DNA of 64,000 bases from Anticarsia gemmatalis (Eukaryota > Arthropoda > Insecta > Lepidoptera > Erebidae), in contig NC_134766.1 in assembly GCF_050436995.1 (NCBI RefSeq), positions 3,100,001 to 3,164,000 on the forward strand. The letters are read 5' to 3'. The notes under the pieces were generated by a model. That model was not told the origin of the DNA and did no database searches. It was given only the letters and a program-made list of their open reading frames with translations. Numbering within the stretch: the first letter of the stretch is position 1; the number at the start of each line of letters is the position of its first letter. The position numbers were made by a program, and so were the translations under genes. Below are positions 1 through 9,999 of this stretch, piece by piece.

Positions 1-419
1 ATAGTTTCTGTGAATATGTTTGTATGTCTCTTGAATGCCTCTGTGTATTGTTTTACCTTCGTGATATTTTCATCTTTAATTATTGTTTTTCCTTTTGACC
101 TATCGTCTATTTTGTATGTATCTCCCGGTGTTTTCCTAAGAACACTATCGGTCTGAACACTAGATCCAGGTATTGGAGATGTGGATACCTGATTTACTGG
201 GCACTCCAATACATCTTCATTTGACGGTGACGATGGCGGAACTTCAGCTAAAACACTTTCTAGAGCTCTTTCAAAAACCTCATCGAAGCCTCTTGGTGAG
301 GGTAGTTGAAGATTTTCCACTTCATCTTCGGATACACTTGCATCAGAATCTTGGTCGCAGTCCGGAAGCTCTTCTAGTAGCAAGGCTTCAATCAGAGCAC
401 TATTGTTTGTAATGTCCAT
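1..419 (-). CDS. piggyBac-like transposase, N-terminal part (P1), cut by window edge
   Basis: Reading the - strand from an ATG at 419 gives an open frame of about 139 codons that runs off the window start. The protein is acidic and rich in Glu, Asp, Ser and Pro (it begins MDITNNSALIEALLLEELPD), then becomes more basic and ends in a segment that would lead into the DDE_Tnp_1_7 domain. Acidic, low-complexity N-termini of this kind are usual in insect piggyBac transposases, and other piggyBac pieces lie elsewhere in the window. The catalytic domain lies outside the window, so the assignment rests on composition and style. Upstream is a possible 3' splice site (TTTTAG near 429), so the real start could be in an earlier exon. 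Confidence 0.5.
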   Translation of the reverse strand, partial: MDITNNSALIEALLLEELPDCDQDSDASVSEDEVENLQLPSPRGFDEVFERALESVLAEVPPSSPSNEDVLECPVNQVSTSPIPGSSVQTDSVLRKTPGDTYKIDDRSKGKTIIKDENITKVKQYTEAFKRHTNIFTET

Positions 420-672
420 CTCAATGGCTAAAACAATAAGAAAATAGGTCAGAACAATAATAAAAAATAAGAAACATACCTTTATGATAAGACAAAATAC
501 CCACTTCATCGAATATGCGTATTATAAAAATACATAATTTTTGAGACTACAATCACCTGACGGTACTTTTAAGTCCGTATCAGTTTTTATCAAATATTCA
601 TATAAAATAAAGTGATGATAAGTTATATGAGCAACAGTGGCGAAGGGTCAATATTTATATAAGGCAAGCCGG
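420..672. other. AT-rich sequence upstream of P1
   Basis: No gene is visible. It is probably the 5' region or an intron of the P1 transposase; the stretch around 640-672 resembles interspersed repeat sequence but I cannot name it. The left arm of the large duplication begins at about 673. Confidence 0.3.
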
Positions 673-860
673 AGCTATAAGGCCTGAAACTGCGTTAAGC
701 GGGCGCCCGCGACGGACAACCGTCTCGTGTCCACGCGCGTCGACACGCAGGCGGGCTCCGCAGGAACGCGCCGGTCCCCGTCGCGGGTACCCGTCGCGGA
801 GACCGGAGTTACGGAGTGTCGCTAGTTCAATTTTAACGGTGTGCATGTACAGTCGTATCC

Positions 861-1144
861 ATGGAGAACCTAATATATTATTACGTAGCAAAACGACGAC
901 TAGCAGAAAAGAAACGGCAGCCAATAAGCCCATTTATTGAATCCAGGTTGCTGTGCGGGGAATTTGTTGTAAAGTTCAGTAAATTAAGAGAAAATGAAAG
1001 TTCATTTTACAAATATTTTAAAGTTACGATACCGGTCTATGACGAATTATTTTCGAAACTGGAACCATATTTGAAGGTCAACAGTTTAAGGGTAAAACCT
1101 GCATCAGTCATATCACCAATGGAAAGGCTGGCCATTACATTGCG
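861..1144 (+). CDS. H1 PIF/Harbinger transposase, exon 1 (left copy)
   Basis: Starts with the ATG at 861 and ends at a consensus donor (TTGCG|GTAAGT at 1144). It encodes the N-terminal region of a Harbinger transposase: a basic start (KRRLAEKKRQPISPFIESRL), then the conserved block ending in MERLAITLR. The same exon boundary (ITLR or VITLR followed by a splice donor) recurs in H2, H3, H5 and H6. The exon is identical to 50930-51213. Its catalytic exon at 2350 is truncated in this copy, so the gene is dead here. Confidence 0.85.
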
Positions 1145-1527
1145 GTAAGTATAAAATATAATTTGTTCTTCATCATCTTTATTTTTGCTTAAGTATATAA
1201 TTAACATTATTTATTTGTTCTTAATTATTTTTATAATCACAGTTTCTTACTTGTACATTATTTACTATTCTTAATTAACATTATTTCTTTGCGCTTAAAT
1301 CACTTTTTTAATCACAGTTTTTTACTCGTACATTTTTGACTATTCTTAATTAACATTATTTCTTTGCGCTAAAATCACTCTTATAATCACAGCTTTTTAC
1401 TCATTATTATTTACTATAAAATACTACCGGGAAATTGAAATTCAAGCGGTTTTTTGATATTTTATCTAAATTTACAACAGATATGAGATCTTATCATTCG
1501 CGATAATAATATAACGATATTATTATG

Positions 1528-1531
<4 letters not shown>

Positions 1532-1571
<40 letters not shown>
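1532..1571. repeat. (TA)n microsatellite in the H1 transposase intron
   Basis: About 40 bp of perfect TA repeats. The homologous tract in the right copy (51600-51613) is only about 15 bp, so length has changed since the duplication. Confidence 0.9.
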
Positions 1572-1577
<6 letters not shown>

Positions 1578-1723
1578 TAAGTAAAATATCGAGAAAATAT
1601 TTATATTTGAATTTCCCGCTACCAATCGACCCATCCACCATTAAAGCATTATTAACACCAGTACCTACTAAAGCAGTCTTATTGGGTAATATTCTCGAAG
1701 TCTTCATTCTCATATGATTCTAA

Positions 1724-2322
1724 TTAATCTTCTTCTATTGTATCTGTGTTTTGAGTTTCCGGTCTGATATTAAGTGATCTTAAATCAATCGTGCTTATTG
1801 TATTTTGCGTTTCTGATAAACCTATATTAATTGATGGTAAATCATCCAGAGTAATAACTGTTTCTTTTTCGATGTCAATCAAAGCTTCTAACACCTTGGT
1901 TCGAAATAACAATTTTTTAAATGTGTTAAATTTTTTTATGCTTGGTATTAAAGATTTGAAAAAATTCATGTCTTCGTCATTACTATCAAAACTGTTTTGT
2001 TTGACACATTGTAATAATTCCTTTTCAAAAGGAGTTGGTGATTGCTGGCGTTTACGTTTTCGTTCTGGCCCTGTATTATTATTTGTGCGTACTGACGTAC
2101 TGGTGCTAGGTTCCGAGAAGTTATTATAATTTATTGAAATTGTTGATGAGTTTTGTTCTTGATCTTCACTCTGATTTTCTATAGATTCATCTGCTTCATT
2201 ACTTGAATTAGAATCTAAAAAGGTTAACATTTCAAAATATATAGATTTCTGTTTTTTCTTACTTGCTTTCACTTTCATATATGTGTCTCTTGCAGTTTTC
2301 CATCGTGATTGTACTTTTGTGA
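1724..2322 (-). CDS. H1 MADF/BESS protein, exon 2 (left copy)
   Basis: Read on the - strand from a 3' splice site (TTTCAG|TCACAAAAG at 2322) to a TAA at 1724. It completes the MADF domain begun in exon 1 (6462-6636) with VQSRWKTARDTYMKVK, then has a polar Ser/Asn/Glu-rich linker, a basic GPERKRKR motif and a BESS-like helix pair (MNFFKSLIPSIKKFNTFKKL). Compared with the right copy it lacks 10 residues (30 nt in frame) after KKKQKS. The exon lies inside the transposase intron of the same element, on the opposite strand. Confidence 0.8.
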
Positions 2323-2349
2323 CTGAAACAATTAAAATATGTATTACAG

Positions 2350-2918
2350 GTATGTGATAAGCGGCCATACTTTCGTGGACCTACATCTGGCGTATCAGGC
2401 AGGATTAACCACAATCAGAAAAATAGTGAAAGAAGTCTGTCAAATTATAAATGAGAGGTTGAAGGAAGATTGCATGCCATCGTTTTCACGTGCGCGATGG
2501 GAAGAGATAGCAGATGGTTTTTTGACACAAGCAAATTTTCCCAATTGTATAGGTGCAATAGACGGGAAACACATACGTGTTATAAGACCTCCTCACAGCG
2601 GTTCACTTTACTACAATTATAAGCATTATTATTCCATTGTCCTACTTGCAATGTGTAACGCAAATTATGAGTTTACCTACATAAACGTGGGGGTACAAGG
2701 TAAAGAATCTCATTCTGCAATTTTCACCCAAAGCCGCTTGTTCCAACAAATGAATGACAACTTACTGGATGTACCTCCTGCTAAAGCGTTACCCGTGCTA
2801 CACAACAATAAACCATCCGACACTGCAGCAACCGTACCACTACCCTACGTTGTTGTAGGAGATGAAGCATTTGGGTTGTCTAACCATGTCATGCGGCCAT
2901 ATGCTCGGGCTCTCAATT
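2350..2918 (+). pseudogene. H1 transposase exon 2, truncated (left copy)
   Basis: Begins after the acceptor ATTACAG at 2349 with YVISGHTFVDLHLAYQ and carries the first catalytic Asp (CIGAIDGKHIRV) and the second (VVVGDEAFGL). The sequence departs from the right copy after 2918, so the C-terminal part with the catalytic Glu (ARRYIES) is missing. A His replaces Asp in KESHSAI relative to the right copy, and 4 bp are inserted just before the splice acceptor. Confidence 0.85.
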
Positions 2919-3740
2919 TTCATTAATTTAAATTTTAAGTTAACTGTGATAAATAATTACTATCATCTAATAAAAAGTAAGAAAACGAAACAAAAAACAG
3001 AAAAGGAAATAGAAAAAAAAGAAGATTACTAATTATTGTCAATTTGATTTGATTTATCTATACTAATATTATAAAGCTGAAGAGTTTGTTTGTTTGATTG
3101 TTTGTTTGTTTGTTTGTTTGTTTGTTTGTTTGAACGCGCTAATCTCAGGAACTACTGGTCCGATTTGAAAAATTCTTTCAGTGTTAGATAGACCATTTAT
3201 CGAGGAAGGCTATAGGCTATATATCATCACACTACAACAATTAGGAGCGGAGTAGTAACGAAAAATGTTACAAAAACGGGGAAAATTATGACCCATTCCC
3301 TCTTAAGTGACGCAAGCGAAGTTGCGCGGGTCAGCTAGTGAATGAATAAAACTGATTTGCATCTTAACTAAATTTATTTATTTAATACACCAATACCTAC
3401 CTAGTAGAATAAATTACAAACATACCATTATTTTATACTATTTTATCAATTTTAGTTAATTTATACGTAATAAATATTGTATTTACGACCAAATATTCTT
3501 TCATACTATGGTGATACGCCCTTATTAATTTGAAATAATTAAATAATGTCATATACGTCAATGTTTTATAATAAAAATGGTTTTGGTGAGAAAAAAATCA
3601 TGGGGGTAAAAGCCATTTTTTTGGGAATATTGAAATTTTAAATATACAGATCGATAGAGCGTCGAAAACTAAACAAAGTTGCATTATTAACTCATTTTGG
3701 CCAAAAGTGGCTTTTACGCCCTTTCTTCCCCGAAGTAGCG
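2919..3740. other. Segment replacing the H1/H2 junction region in the left copy
   Basis: In the right copy 1919 bp (52987-54905: H1 exon 2 tail, H2 left end, H2 transposase exon 1, H2 MADF exon 2) stand here. The left copy has 822 bp of unrelated AT-rich DNA that contains one Helitron (3057-3338). No coding sequence is evident in the remainder. The likely cause is a deletion joined to filler or inserted DNA. Confidence 0.75.
3057..3338 (+). mobile_element. Non-autonomous Helitron, Lep1-like, 282 bp
   Basis: Starts TCTATACTAATATTATAAAG, ends GCGCGGGTCAGCTAG, and sits between an A (3056) and a T (3339), as Helitrons do. Near the 3' end is a small hairpin (CGCAA-GCGAAG-TTGCG) followed by the terminal CTAG. 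A short GTTT tandem array lies near 3088-3130. The internal text ('gaacgcgctaatctcaggaa') is that of the element widespread in moths and butterflies, which I recall as Lep1. No coding capacity. Confidence 0.85.
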
Positions 3741-4010
3741 ATATACTAGAAAACAACTGTAATAATAAGGACACGGTTTCGAAACACGTCACGACAAGAC
3801 GAGCGGTCTGTTGTCGGGCGAATATCTATTCACAAACGCCGTTCGCTGTCCGTCTGTGTATTTATGAATTATTATACATAAATAAAATATACAGGGACCT
3901 GATCTGTGGTTGTTTTGTACGGGCTACGCCCCATACGTTTTATAACGGTTTTTGCTTTCGTAAAAAGAGGATGCTTAGTAAGCTGAATTTGTATAATTGA
4001 AGAAGCGCTT

Positions 4011-4126
4011 GAAGAAGTTGTATTTTCATTTAGACTAATCTATTCCACTAGGCAGCCAGTCAAACATATGAAATCGTTTGGGTGCCTAGTGGGAACGCTT
4101 ATTCTGAATGAAAATACGACTTCTTC
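4011..4126. repeat. Long hairpin (MITE-like) inside the H2 intron
   Basis: Two 44-bp arms, 4011-4054 and 4083-4126, are inverted copies with about seven mismatches, around a 28-nt loop. Both arms start GAAGAAGTYGTATTTTCATT from the outside. An identical structure is at 55176-55291 in the right copy. Probably a small palindromic DNA element or a stem-loop in the transposase intron. Confidence 0.8.
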
Positions 4127-4163
4127 ATCCCACTAATTTGGTTTGAATGAAATATTTTTTTAG

Positions 4164-5043
4164 GTATTTGGCGTCAGGACTTTCCTATGAAGATCTTCAT
4201 TTTAGTTATCGAATTGGCAAATCAACCATTTCCACCATCGTAGTAGAAGTGACGCAAAGTATATGGAATAATTTATATGAAGAATTTATGCCACTTCCTA
4301 ATAAGGAAGACGAGTGGTTAAAGATAGCAAGTGGATTTAATGAAAAGGCCAATTTCCCTCACTGCCTTGGAGCAGTTGACGGGAAGCATATTAGGCTTCG
4401 AAAGCCGTCAAATAGTGGTTCAGTATATATGAACTACAAAGATTTCTTTTCAATAGTGTTATTAGCAGTCGTAGATTCAGATTATCGATTCGTTTACGTC
4501 AGTGTAGGTTCCTATGGAAAAGAATGCGACTCATCAATATTTAAAGAGTCAAGTTTTTGGAAAATGTTGACAGAAGGCCGTTTGAATATACCCGAACCAA
4601 GGCCTTTATTTACAGAATCAGAAGTTCAAGTTCCTTACGTAATTATTGGCGACGAGGGATTTGGTTTACACACACATTTATTAAGACCTTTTGGTGGAAC
4701 GCATCTTGACAGAGGTAAACGAATATTTAATTATCGTTTAACCAGAGCGAGAAGATACGTGGAATGTGCGTTTGGCATTCTAGCAAATAAGTGGAGAATT
4801 TTACATAGACCCATAGACCTTAAACGAGAAACAGCTATTTCAGTAGTGAAAGCTTGTACTGTCCTCCACAATTTGATTATAAAAAAGGAGGGAATTGAAT
4901 TAGAAAAAGAATTTAATTTAGAAAATTTACTACCCCAGGAAGTATCACCGAGTGTCGGAACTGGCAATTCAATGAGAAATGAATTTATGACCTACTTTCT
5001 ATCAGAAACTGGATCAGTACCATGGCAAGACAACAAAATATAG
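4164..5043 (+). CDS. H2 PIF/Harbinger transposase, exon 2 (left copy, open to its normal stop)
   Basis: Begins after TTTTTTTAG at 4163 with YLASGLSYEDLHFSYRIGKS (DDE_Tnp_4 family). The catalytic triad is visible: CLGAVDGKHIRL, YVIIGDEGFGL and ARRYVECAFGILANKW. It ends with the usual Harbinger tail SVPWQDNKI. This copy is open throughout, while the right copy lost 5 bp (ATGGC) in the tail and reads into a different C-terminus. Exon 1 is absent here, so the protein cannot be made. MADF exon 1 of the same element follows 44 bp later on the other strand. Confidence 0.92.
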
Positions 5044-5086
5044 GCAGTATAGATTTGTATTTAAAATTTTCTCAATAAAAACTTAC

Positions 5087-5294
5087 CAAACAACTGTCGG
5101 TCCTTTTGATCCATTTCTTCAAAATCTTCTTTCAAAATTATGCATATTTCCCGCCATGCTGCTGTTTTAGCGGTTTTGTCCTTATAAATTTCCAAAAATG
5201 TATTCCATAAAACTGGCCTGTCTTTGATTGCAGCAATCAAAACTTCGCGATTTATTTGTTGGTCATACAATTTTTCTTTTTCTTTTTTCGACAT
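5087..5294 (-). CDS. H2 MADF protein, exon 1 (left copy)
   Basis: Starts at ATG 5294 (MSKKEKEKLYDQQINREVLI) and ends at the donor TTTG|GTAAGT. It encodes the first two thirds of a MADF domain (LWNTFLEIYKDKTAKTAAWREI). The partner exon 2 is deleted in this copy but intact at 54061-54803. GC-rich sequence upstream is the H2 subterminal region. Confidence 0.85.
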
Positions 5295-5651
5295 GATTTT
5301 ATTGAAGCGCAGCGCTACACGTCTTAACAAGTCAAAGGAATGTACTGAATTGAGCGGGCGCGCGGCGGGTGGGGCAGACAGGCGGGCGGAGCAGGCAGGC
5401 GCGCGGGGCGCGAGCGCCAATCACGATTCGAGATTTTTAACGAATCGTCATTCTAATGACCGTAGTGACCGACGTATCCGTCTACGTCTTTTTTCACGAT
5501 TCGTGAAGCGTGTGAACATGGGTATATAAAAAGCATTGCTCCCGTCAAAAAAAATAACGAATCGTGAAAAAACACGATTCGTGAAAAATCACGATTCGTC
5601 TTCGTGTGAATGAGCTCTAAGGTGTCGTGGCAAGATCGTAGTATTTTTTGA

Positions 5652-6461
5652 GACTAACCCCACTAAATGAAATAAAGACACACTTATTCATTCCTTTACT
5701 TTAGGTTTAGAATAATAACGCATAGAAACCGGGTACACTACATAAATAAAAACACAATAAAAACACCGGGTACACTACGAAAAACTTTATTCAGTATTCC
5801 AAACGTTCTTAAATTCCTATAATATACATTTCAAATAACGATTTTCACTAGACTGAACAGTTAAAGGTCCGAATTACCTAATTGTCTTTGTAAATAAGAC
5901 ATTAGTCGCGATTCCGTATGAATTGTACTTTTCTGCTAAAGTATTATGTTACCTACATAAAAAATAAGTTTCATTTATCTACTTTCTGTTTACATAAAAA
6001 AGTGTCTTGATTTGATACAATAATCTAGTAGTGCGATTTCCCATATTTTGTGGGTAAAGGACCCGATGATGGTATCATATAAATTTTAAATTTGTGTGCA
6101 TTTGTACAAAGTAGACACATTCAGTTCACGCACACTAACAAAATGAATTGGTCGGTTTTGTACATACCTACTAGACGCGGCTTCTATGCGTTATAATTCT
6201 CTAAGACATTCGTTTCGTGTATAATTATTATTCCAATAGACAAAACTAAACAGGGATGATAGCTATCGACACCCGACACAGTAATAATTAATATAATTCT
6301 AGCTTAGATAATTCGGGTCGGTATTGATACTTAGTAACCTTGTGTAAAAAGTATCGATACTTACCCGTAGATTTATTATAATTACCTACAAACATTGAGA
6401 ACACAAATAGTACCTATGTAAGTACTTACCTATAATAAAATAGTATAAAATCTTTACCTAC
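5652..6461. other. Non-coding: intron of the H1 MADF gene
   Basis: About 810 bp of AT-rich sequence without a credible gene. A repeated motif CCGGGTACACTAC occurs twice near 5730-5780. It lies between the end of the H1 transposase and MADF exon 1 and would be spliced out of the MADF transcript. Confidence 0.5.
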
Positions 6462-6636
6462 CTGTTGTTTTTTTTTCCGCCTCGCTGAAATTTTCAAAAT
6501 TTTCAAACAATTCTTTACAAATTTCTACCCATGCCGCTGTTCGTGCATCCCGGTCTTTATATAGTTCAGTCGACTGGTCCCATATGGCAGGGTGAGACTG
6601 CACTTCCACAATAACTCTTTCTGTATCGAAAGACAT
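6462..6636 (-). CDS. H1 MADF protein, exon 1 (left copy)
   Basis: ATG at 6636 (MSFDTERVIVEVQSHPAIWD), donor ACAACAG|GTAGGT at 6462. It encodes the MADF start: helix with IVEVQSHPAIWD, then STELYKDRDARTAAWVEICKEL. Joined to exon 2 (phase 1) it reads KKTT-V-TKVQSRWK, a continuous MADF domain. Upstream the sequence turns very GC-rich (H1 right terminus). Confidence 0.85.
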
Positions 6637-7504
6637 TTTCCTCCGACCGTGCGTGCGACCCGTATCACCTAGCGTTGTTGACTGAACGAGTCCGTACGTG
6701 TTACCGCCGGCGGGCACCGCGCGCCATGCCGCGCGGGCACCCGCAGCGGTCTCCGTCGCAAGGAGGCGGGCCCCGCTACGCGGGTGCAAGGCGCGTGTCC
6801 CCGTGCGGGGCGCCCGCGCGGATCTCCGCGTCGCACTGTGGGCTGAAAATCGGCTTTCATAGACTTAGAGATTTCAATCTGCAAGTGTCACTTTTTTTGC
6901 CGGATATTGCTTCTTTTAGTCATTACTATGTACAAATATGACACCCGACTTGATTATATGCAAAAACAAAAGAGTTATAATTTTTTTTCGAAAAATTTGT
7001 ATGGAACTTGTATGAAAAATCGAATTATCTCAAAAACGGCAAGGATAACCGTAATATCCTTACAGGTGGTTATAGTACTAATTATTTATGATTTTTTGGC
7101 ATACTTCAGATAACGGTCATAAATGCCGTTTTTTTTTTAAAAATCGTCAAAATATTTTTATTTAATTTTACATATAAAATGAAATAATTTAGTCTTTTAG
7201 TTGAAGAACACTAATTTTTTACAACACAGAACATAAAATAGCATCACCCCTATACTCCCGAAGAGTAGGCAGATATCTTAGTACACCCACACACTTAAAA
7301 AAAGGTTTAGTTTTCTAATGAGTCCAAAAGCAAGGGATTAGGCAATAACAACTATACAATATGTACAATTAAAATATAATTAAAAAAAACAGTACCTACT
7401 TTAAACACAACATACAGAATATATAATAACTAATAAAATTTGATGAATTAATAACTATTTAAACCTATTGGTACAATAAACTTACATAAATAGCAAAAAA
7501 TCCT

Positions 7505-7930
7505 CTGACTGCTTCCGTGGCGCAGTTGGTCGTATATGCGACTGCTGTGCACGAGGGCCCGTGTCCGAATCCTGGGTTGGGCCAAAAAGTTTTTGTGTGG
7601 TTTTCTGATATTTTCTCAGAATTTCTGAGGTATTTCGGAAAATTCTCACAAAAATTGCCCGAAGTTAGGATTAAGCCCCTGTGCCTCTGAGGGCACGGTA
7701 AGCAGTCACTCGGTTCCAGCTGTCATGCCCATCAATGACAGTCGATACAGGGAGTCAGTACCCTCAAATGATCTGACACCTGATCTAACCCTTGAATATC
7801 GTTCACCTTTTGGGTTGCGGATGTCAGATGGCAGTCGCTCCGTGGAAAAACGGATACTCAGCCAAATTAAGTTAGACTGGATGCCGACCCCCAAAAGCTT
7901 GGGAATAAGACTTGGAGGATGAAATAGTAA
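7505..7930 (+). mobile_element. tRNA-derived SINE (left copy)
   Basis: The head contains an A box (TGGCGCAGTTGG at about 7518) and a B-box-like GTCCGAATCC near 7562 at tRNA-like spacing, followed by a tRNA-unrelated body and a tail ending GGAGGATGAA. It sits just downstream of the RAG1-like gene; an orthologous copy is at about 58665-59090. One base in the B box differs from the consensus GTTCGAATCC. Confidence 0.7.
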
Positions 7931-7958
7931 GAAATCTTATTAATATATATAATTTAAT

Positions 7959-9999
7959 TTACATATTCTCTTTATCGCTTTCGTTTTCTGACTCTAATTC
8001 AGAGTCAGAATCCAGATTGGAGATATCTAAAAACTCGAACTCAGTTTGCTGAAATTGAATTAGATCAAGAGTTTCAGCAAAAAAGCTCTGCTTTCTCTTG
8101 GCATCTAAATTAGGCCGTTGTGCACTAAGAACAGGATCCGAAGACAGAAGAAGCATATTCAAGATGTCTTGATTTGAATCTTGCCTGCTTCTTTTCCGAG
8201 AATGATGTTCCCGGAACCTCCTAAAATCTTTATTTCGAGACTCTGAGGCTTCTTCCGAGAGAGTCCCAATGGGCACAATGTCGTTTTTCTCTATAATGTC
8301 AGCCCCGTGAATTAATAATTTATGCACAGTTGCGGACATATAGTACCAGCCGTATAATTCCACGTACTTTTCTGCTGTTTTGCGGGCATAATCTTTAAAT
8401 TTGACAACGTCAATCTTATCTCCAGATGTGATTGCCTGCAATATCACAGCGAATCTCTTGATCAGTTCTTCATCCAACCCTGTAATAGCTGCAGTTTTTT
8501 TGGGAGACTCGAAAAACCTTCTTGCTGTATTCCCATCATTCGTAGTTCCTGAACCTTGTTTCACAATATCAATCAACAAATTGAGCTCATCTTTGAATTT
8601 CATCTGAACCAATTTCTTTCTTGTCTGCAACATTTCTTTGTGCTCATTACTTCTCGCAGCCCACTGTTTGAAGTCAAGTCTGTACGCAATATGTAACAGA
8701 CATTCCATGCAATTTATACGGGCGTGTAAGGATGACAAACCAAACTCATATATATCAGGACACACAGTTTTTGATGTTACAGCATCTAAACAATTCATCT
8801 CTGTTGGTTTCGCTAAACACAGATAACACGATGCATTTGATCTGGCTTTAGAGAGATAAGTGCAGACTTTAGCATCGATCATTGTCATCATTAGTTGATG
8901 AGTCACACTGTTATTATTAATGCATGCAGTGGGTATAAGAGCCTTAATTTCATCATCCATTTGTCTTTTGTGATCAATCACAACTGCTTCGCTCTCTTTT
9001 ACTAAAGTAAACTGAACTGGACGACAATACAAAGCCGAACAAGGTTTTGGGTTTGTCCATAAAGTATTATCTCCATCTGTAAGTTTTAACGGCACCAAGG
9101 AGGTCATGAAAATGCTCGAATCATCTTGCTCACCTTCCATTTTCTGTTTGTATCGGCTTTGGTTGGAGGCACCATCAAATCCCCACTTAGTTATCAGCTT
9201 TAGCTGTTTATTTTGCACATCACCAGAAAGATTTTGAAGAATCCTAGTCACCGTGATATCAAGTAAAGCTTGAAGGGTAATCCTTGCCGATGAATCCGTA
9301 ACTGATACTGATTGCTTCGGAGGGTAGCAATCAAGCTTGGTTTGTTGCACTTTATAGTAGGATGGATAAATACCCTCAGCACCTTCCCGAATGGCAGCCT
9401 CCCGCAACGTAATATATTGCCACTTTGACAATTTTAGTGAAAGTAGTAATCCAAGCGCTTTCTCTGGTGTAAATATGACTGTTTTTCTTGGTTTCTTAAG
9501 CGATTTATTAATTGTAGCGGCTGCTTCTGGATTTTTCATCATATATTCAATCACAGATGCGATATCATCATGCCCTTCTTTTTTCAAACGTGCTGCAGCT
9601 GCATATGCCAACTCACAGGAATCTTCGGTTGCATGTTCATTAGATCTTCTCTTTTTCTGTTTGCTTCCCAGATCTTCAAATGGCTTTCGGGACCCTTTCG
9701 TCATTGTTCCAATAGACGATGAAGTAGACGGTTCTTGAGAGACTGAGTATGCTTTTGGCTCCTCAGCAACATTTGGGTCTTGATTAAGAAAAGTTTGCAC
9801 ACAACTTGGCCAATCAATATTTATTGCAGCCAATCCCCATATAATTTCCTAAAATTGTCAATGAATCGATTAGATTTTTGCCACCTCTAAAGCAGCTCGC
9901 GTGAATCTCCGACAAAACTCTTTCAGAGTTACTTGATCTTCAGCCGGAAGGCAATCACCTATGCGGGATACAATTTCACCAAACAATACTTCATGATTA
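7959..9999 (-). pseudogene. RAG1/Transib-type transposase, left copy (frameshifted N-terminus)
   Basis: Homologous to the intact ORF at 59119-61149 and open for 624 codons from 9833 down to 7959. A 1-nt deletion near 9824 and a 2-nt deletion near 9889 put the N-terminal 50-60 codons out of frame. All catalytic and zinc residues described for the right copy are present: FDGAS, MTMIDAKV, CYLC, HKLLIH and SEEASESRNK. Near-identity to the right copy shows that the damage followed the duplication or occurred only in this arm. Confidence 0.85.

Larger units (their letters stand above)
3741..5617 (+). mobile_element. PIF/Harbinger element H2, left copy (5' half missing)
   Basis: Only the right-hand part of H2 remains: transposase exon 2 (+), MADF exon 1 (-) and the right terminus, which ends CACGAAGACG-type sequence inverted, '...CGTGTGAATGAGCTC', followed by TAA (5618-5620). 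H1 transposase codons resume after that TAA (GTGTCGTGGCAAGATCG). The left end, exon 1 and MADF exon 2 were lost with the deletion at 2919-3740. Confidence 0.85.
698..6817 (+). mobile_element. PIF/Harbinger element H1, left copy (rearranged)
   Basis: The left end is GC-rich, begins AGCGGGCGCCCGCGACGG and follows a TTA (695-697), the typical PIF/Harbinger target. The right end is placed near 6817, where the inverted sequence GCGGGCGCCCCGCACGG appears; the match is imperfect and no clean TTA follows, so this end is approximate. Contents in order: transposase exon 1 (+), MADF exon 2 (-), truncated transposase exon 2 (+), remains of H2, the last transposase codons (5618-5651), MADF exon 1 (-). Confidence 0.7.
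6834..9999 (-). mobile_element. Transib-type element T1, left copy (5' end missing)
   Basis: The gene for a RAG1/Transib-type transposase (7959-9999) abuts Ty3/Gypsy integrase sequence at about 10000, so the element is cut at its 5' side. The proposed other end is CACTGTGGGCTGAAAATCGG at 6834; CACTGTG fits the Transib terminal heptamer pattern CACWRTG, and the sequence is identical in the right copy (57994). The 3' non-coding part (about 6834-7958) holds a SINE. No TIR partner can be checked, so the boundary is a proposal. Confidence 0.45.

Noticed and set aside
173..412. + strand 79-codon frame
   Set aside because: Shadow of the acidic piggyBac N-terminus on the opposite strand.
673..700. 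Idea that the duplication boundary is exactly the H1 terminus, implying transposition of a giant composite
   Set aside because: Both arms share about 20 bp of errantivirus sequence outside the H1 end, and the flanking TTA lies inside the shared sequence, so the breakpoint is not at the TIR.
5224..5529. + strand frame with Arg-rich product (also 56384-56689)
   Set aside because: It is the complement of MADF exon 1 and the GC-rich H2 end; the MADF reading matches a known domain.
6675..6941. Arg/Gly-rich frames on both strands of the H1 right end (also 57835-58101)
   Set aside because: GC-rich terminal sequence with no domain; frames arise from base composition.
7511..7585. tRNA-like sequence with A and B boxes
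   Set aside because: The head continues into a long tRNA-unrelated body with a SINE-type tail, the B box is off consensus, and no clean cloverleaf acceptor stem is seen. Called as a SINE, not a tRNA gene.
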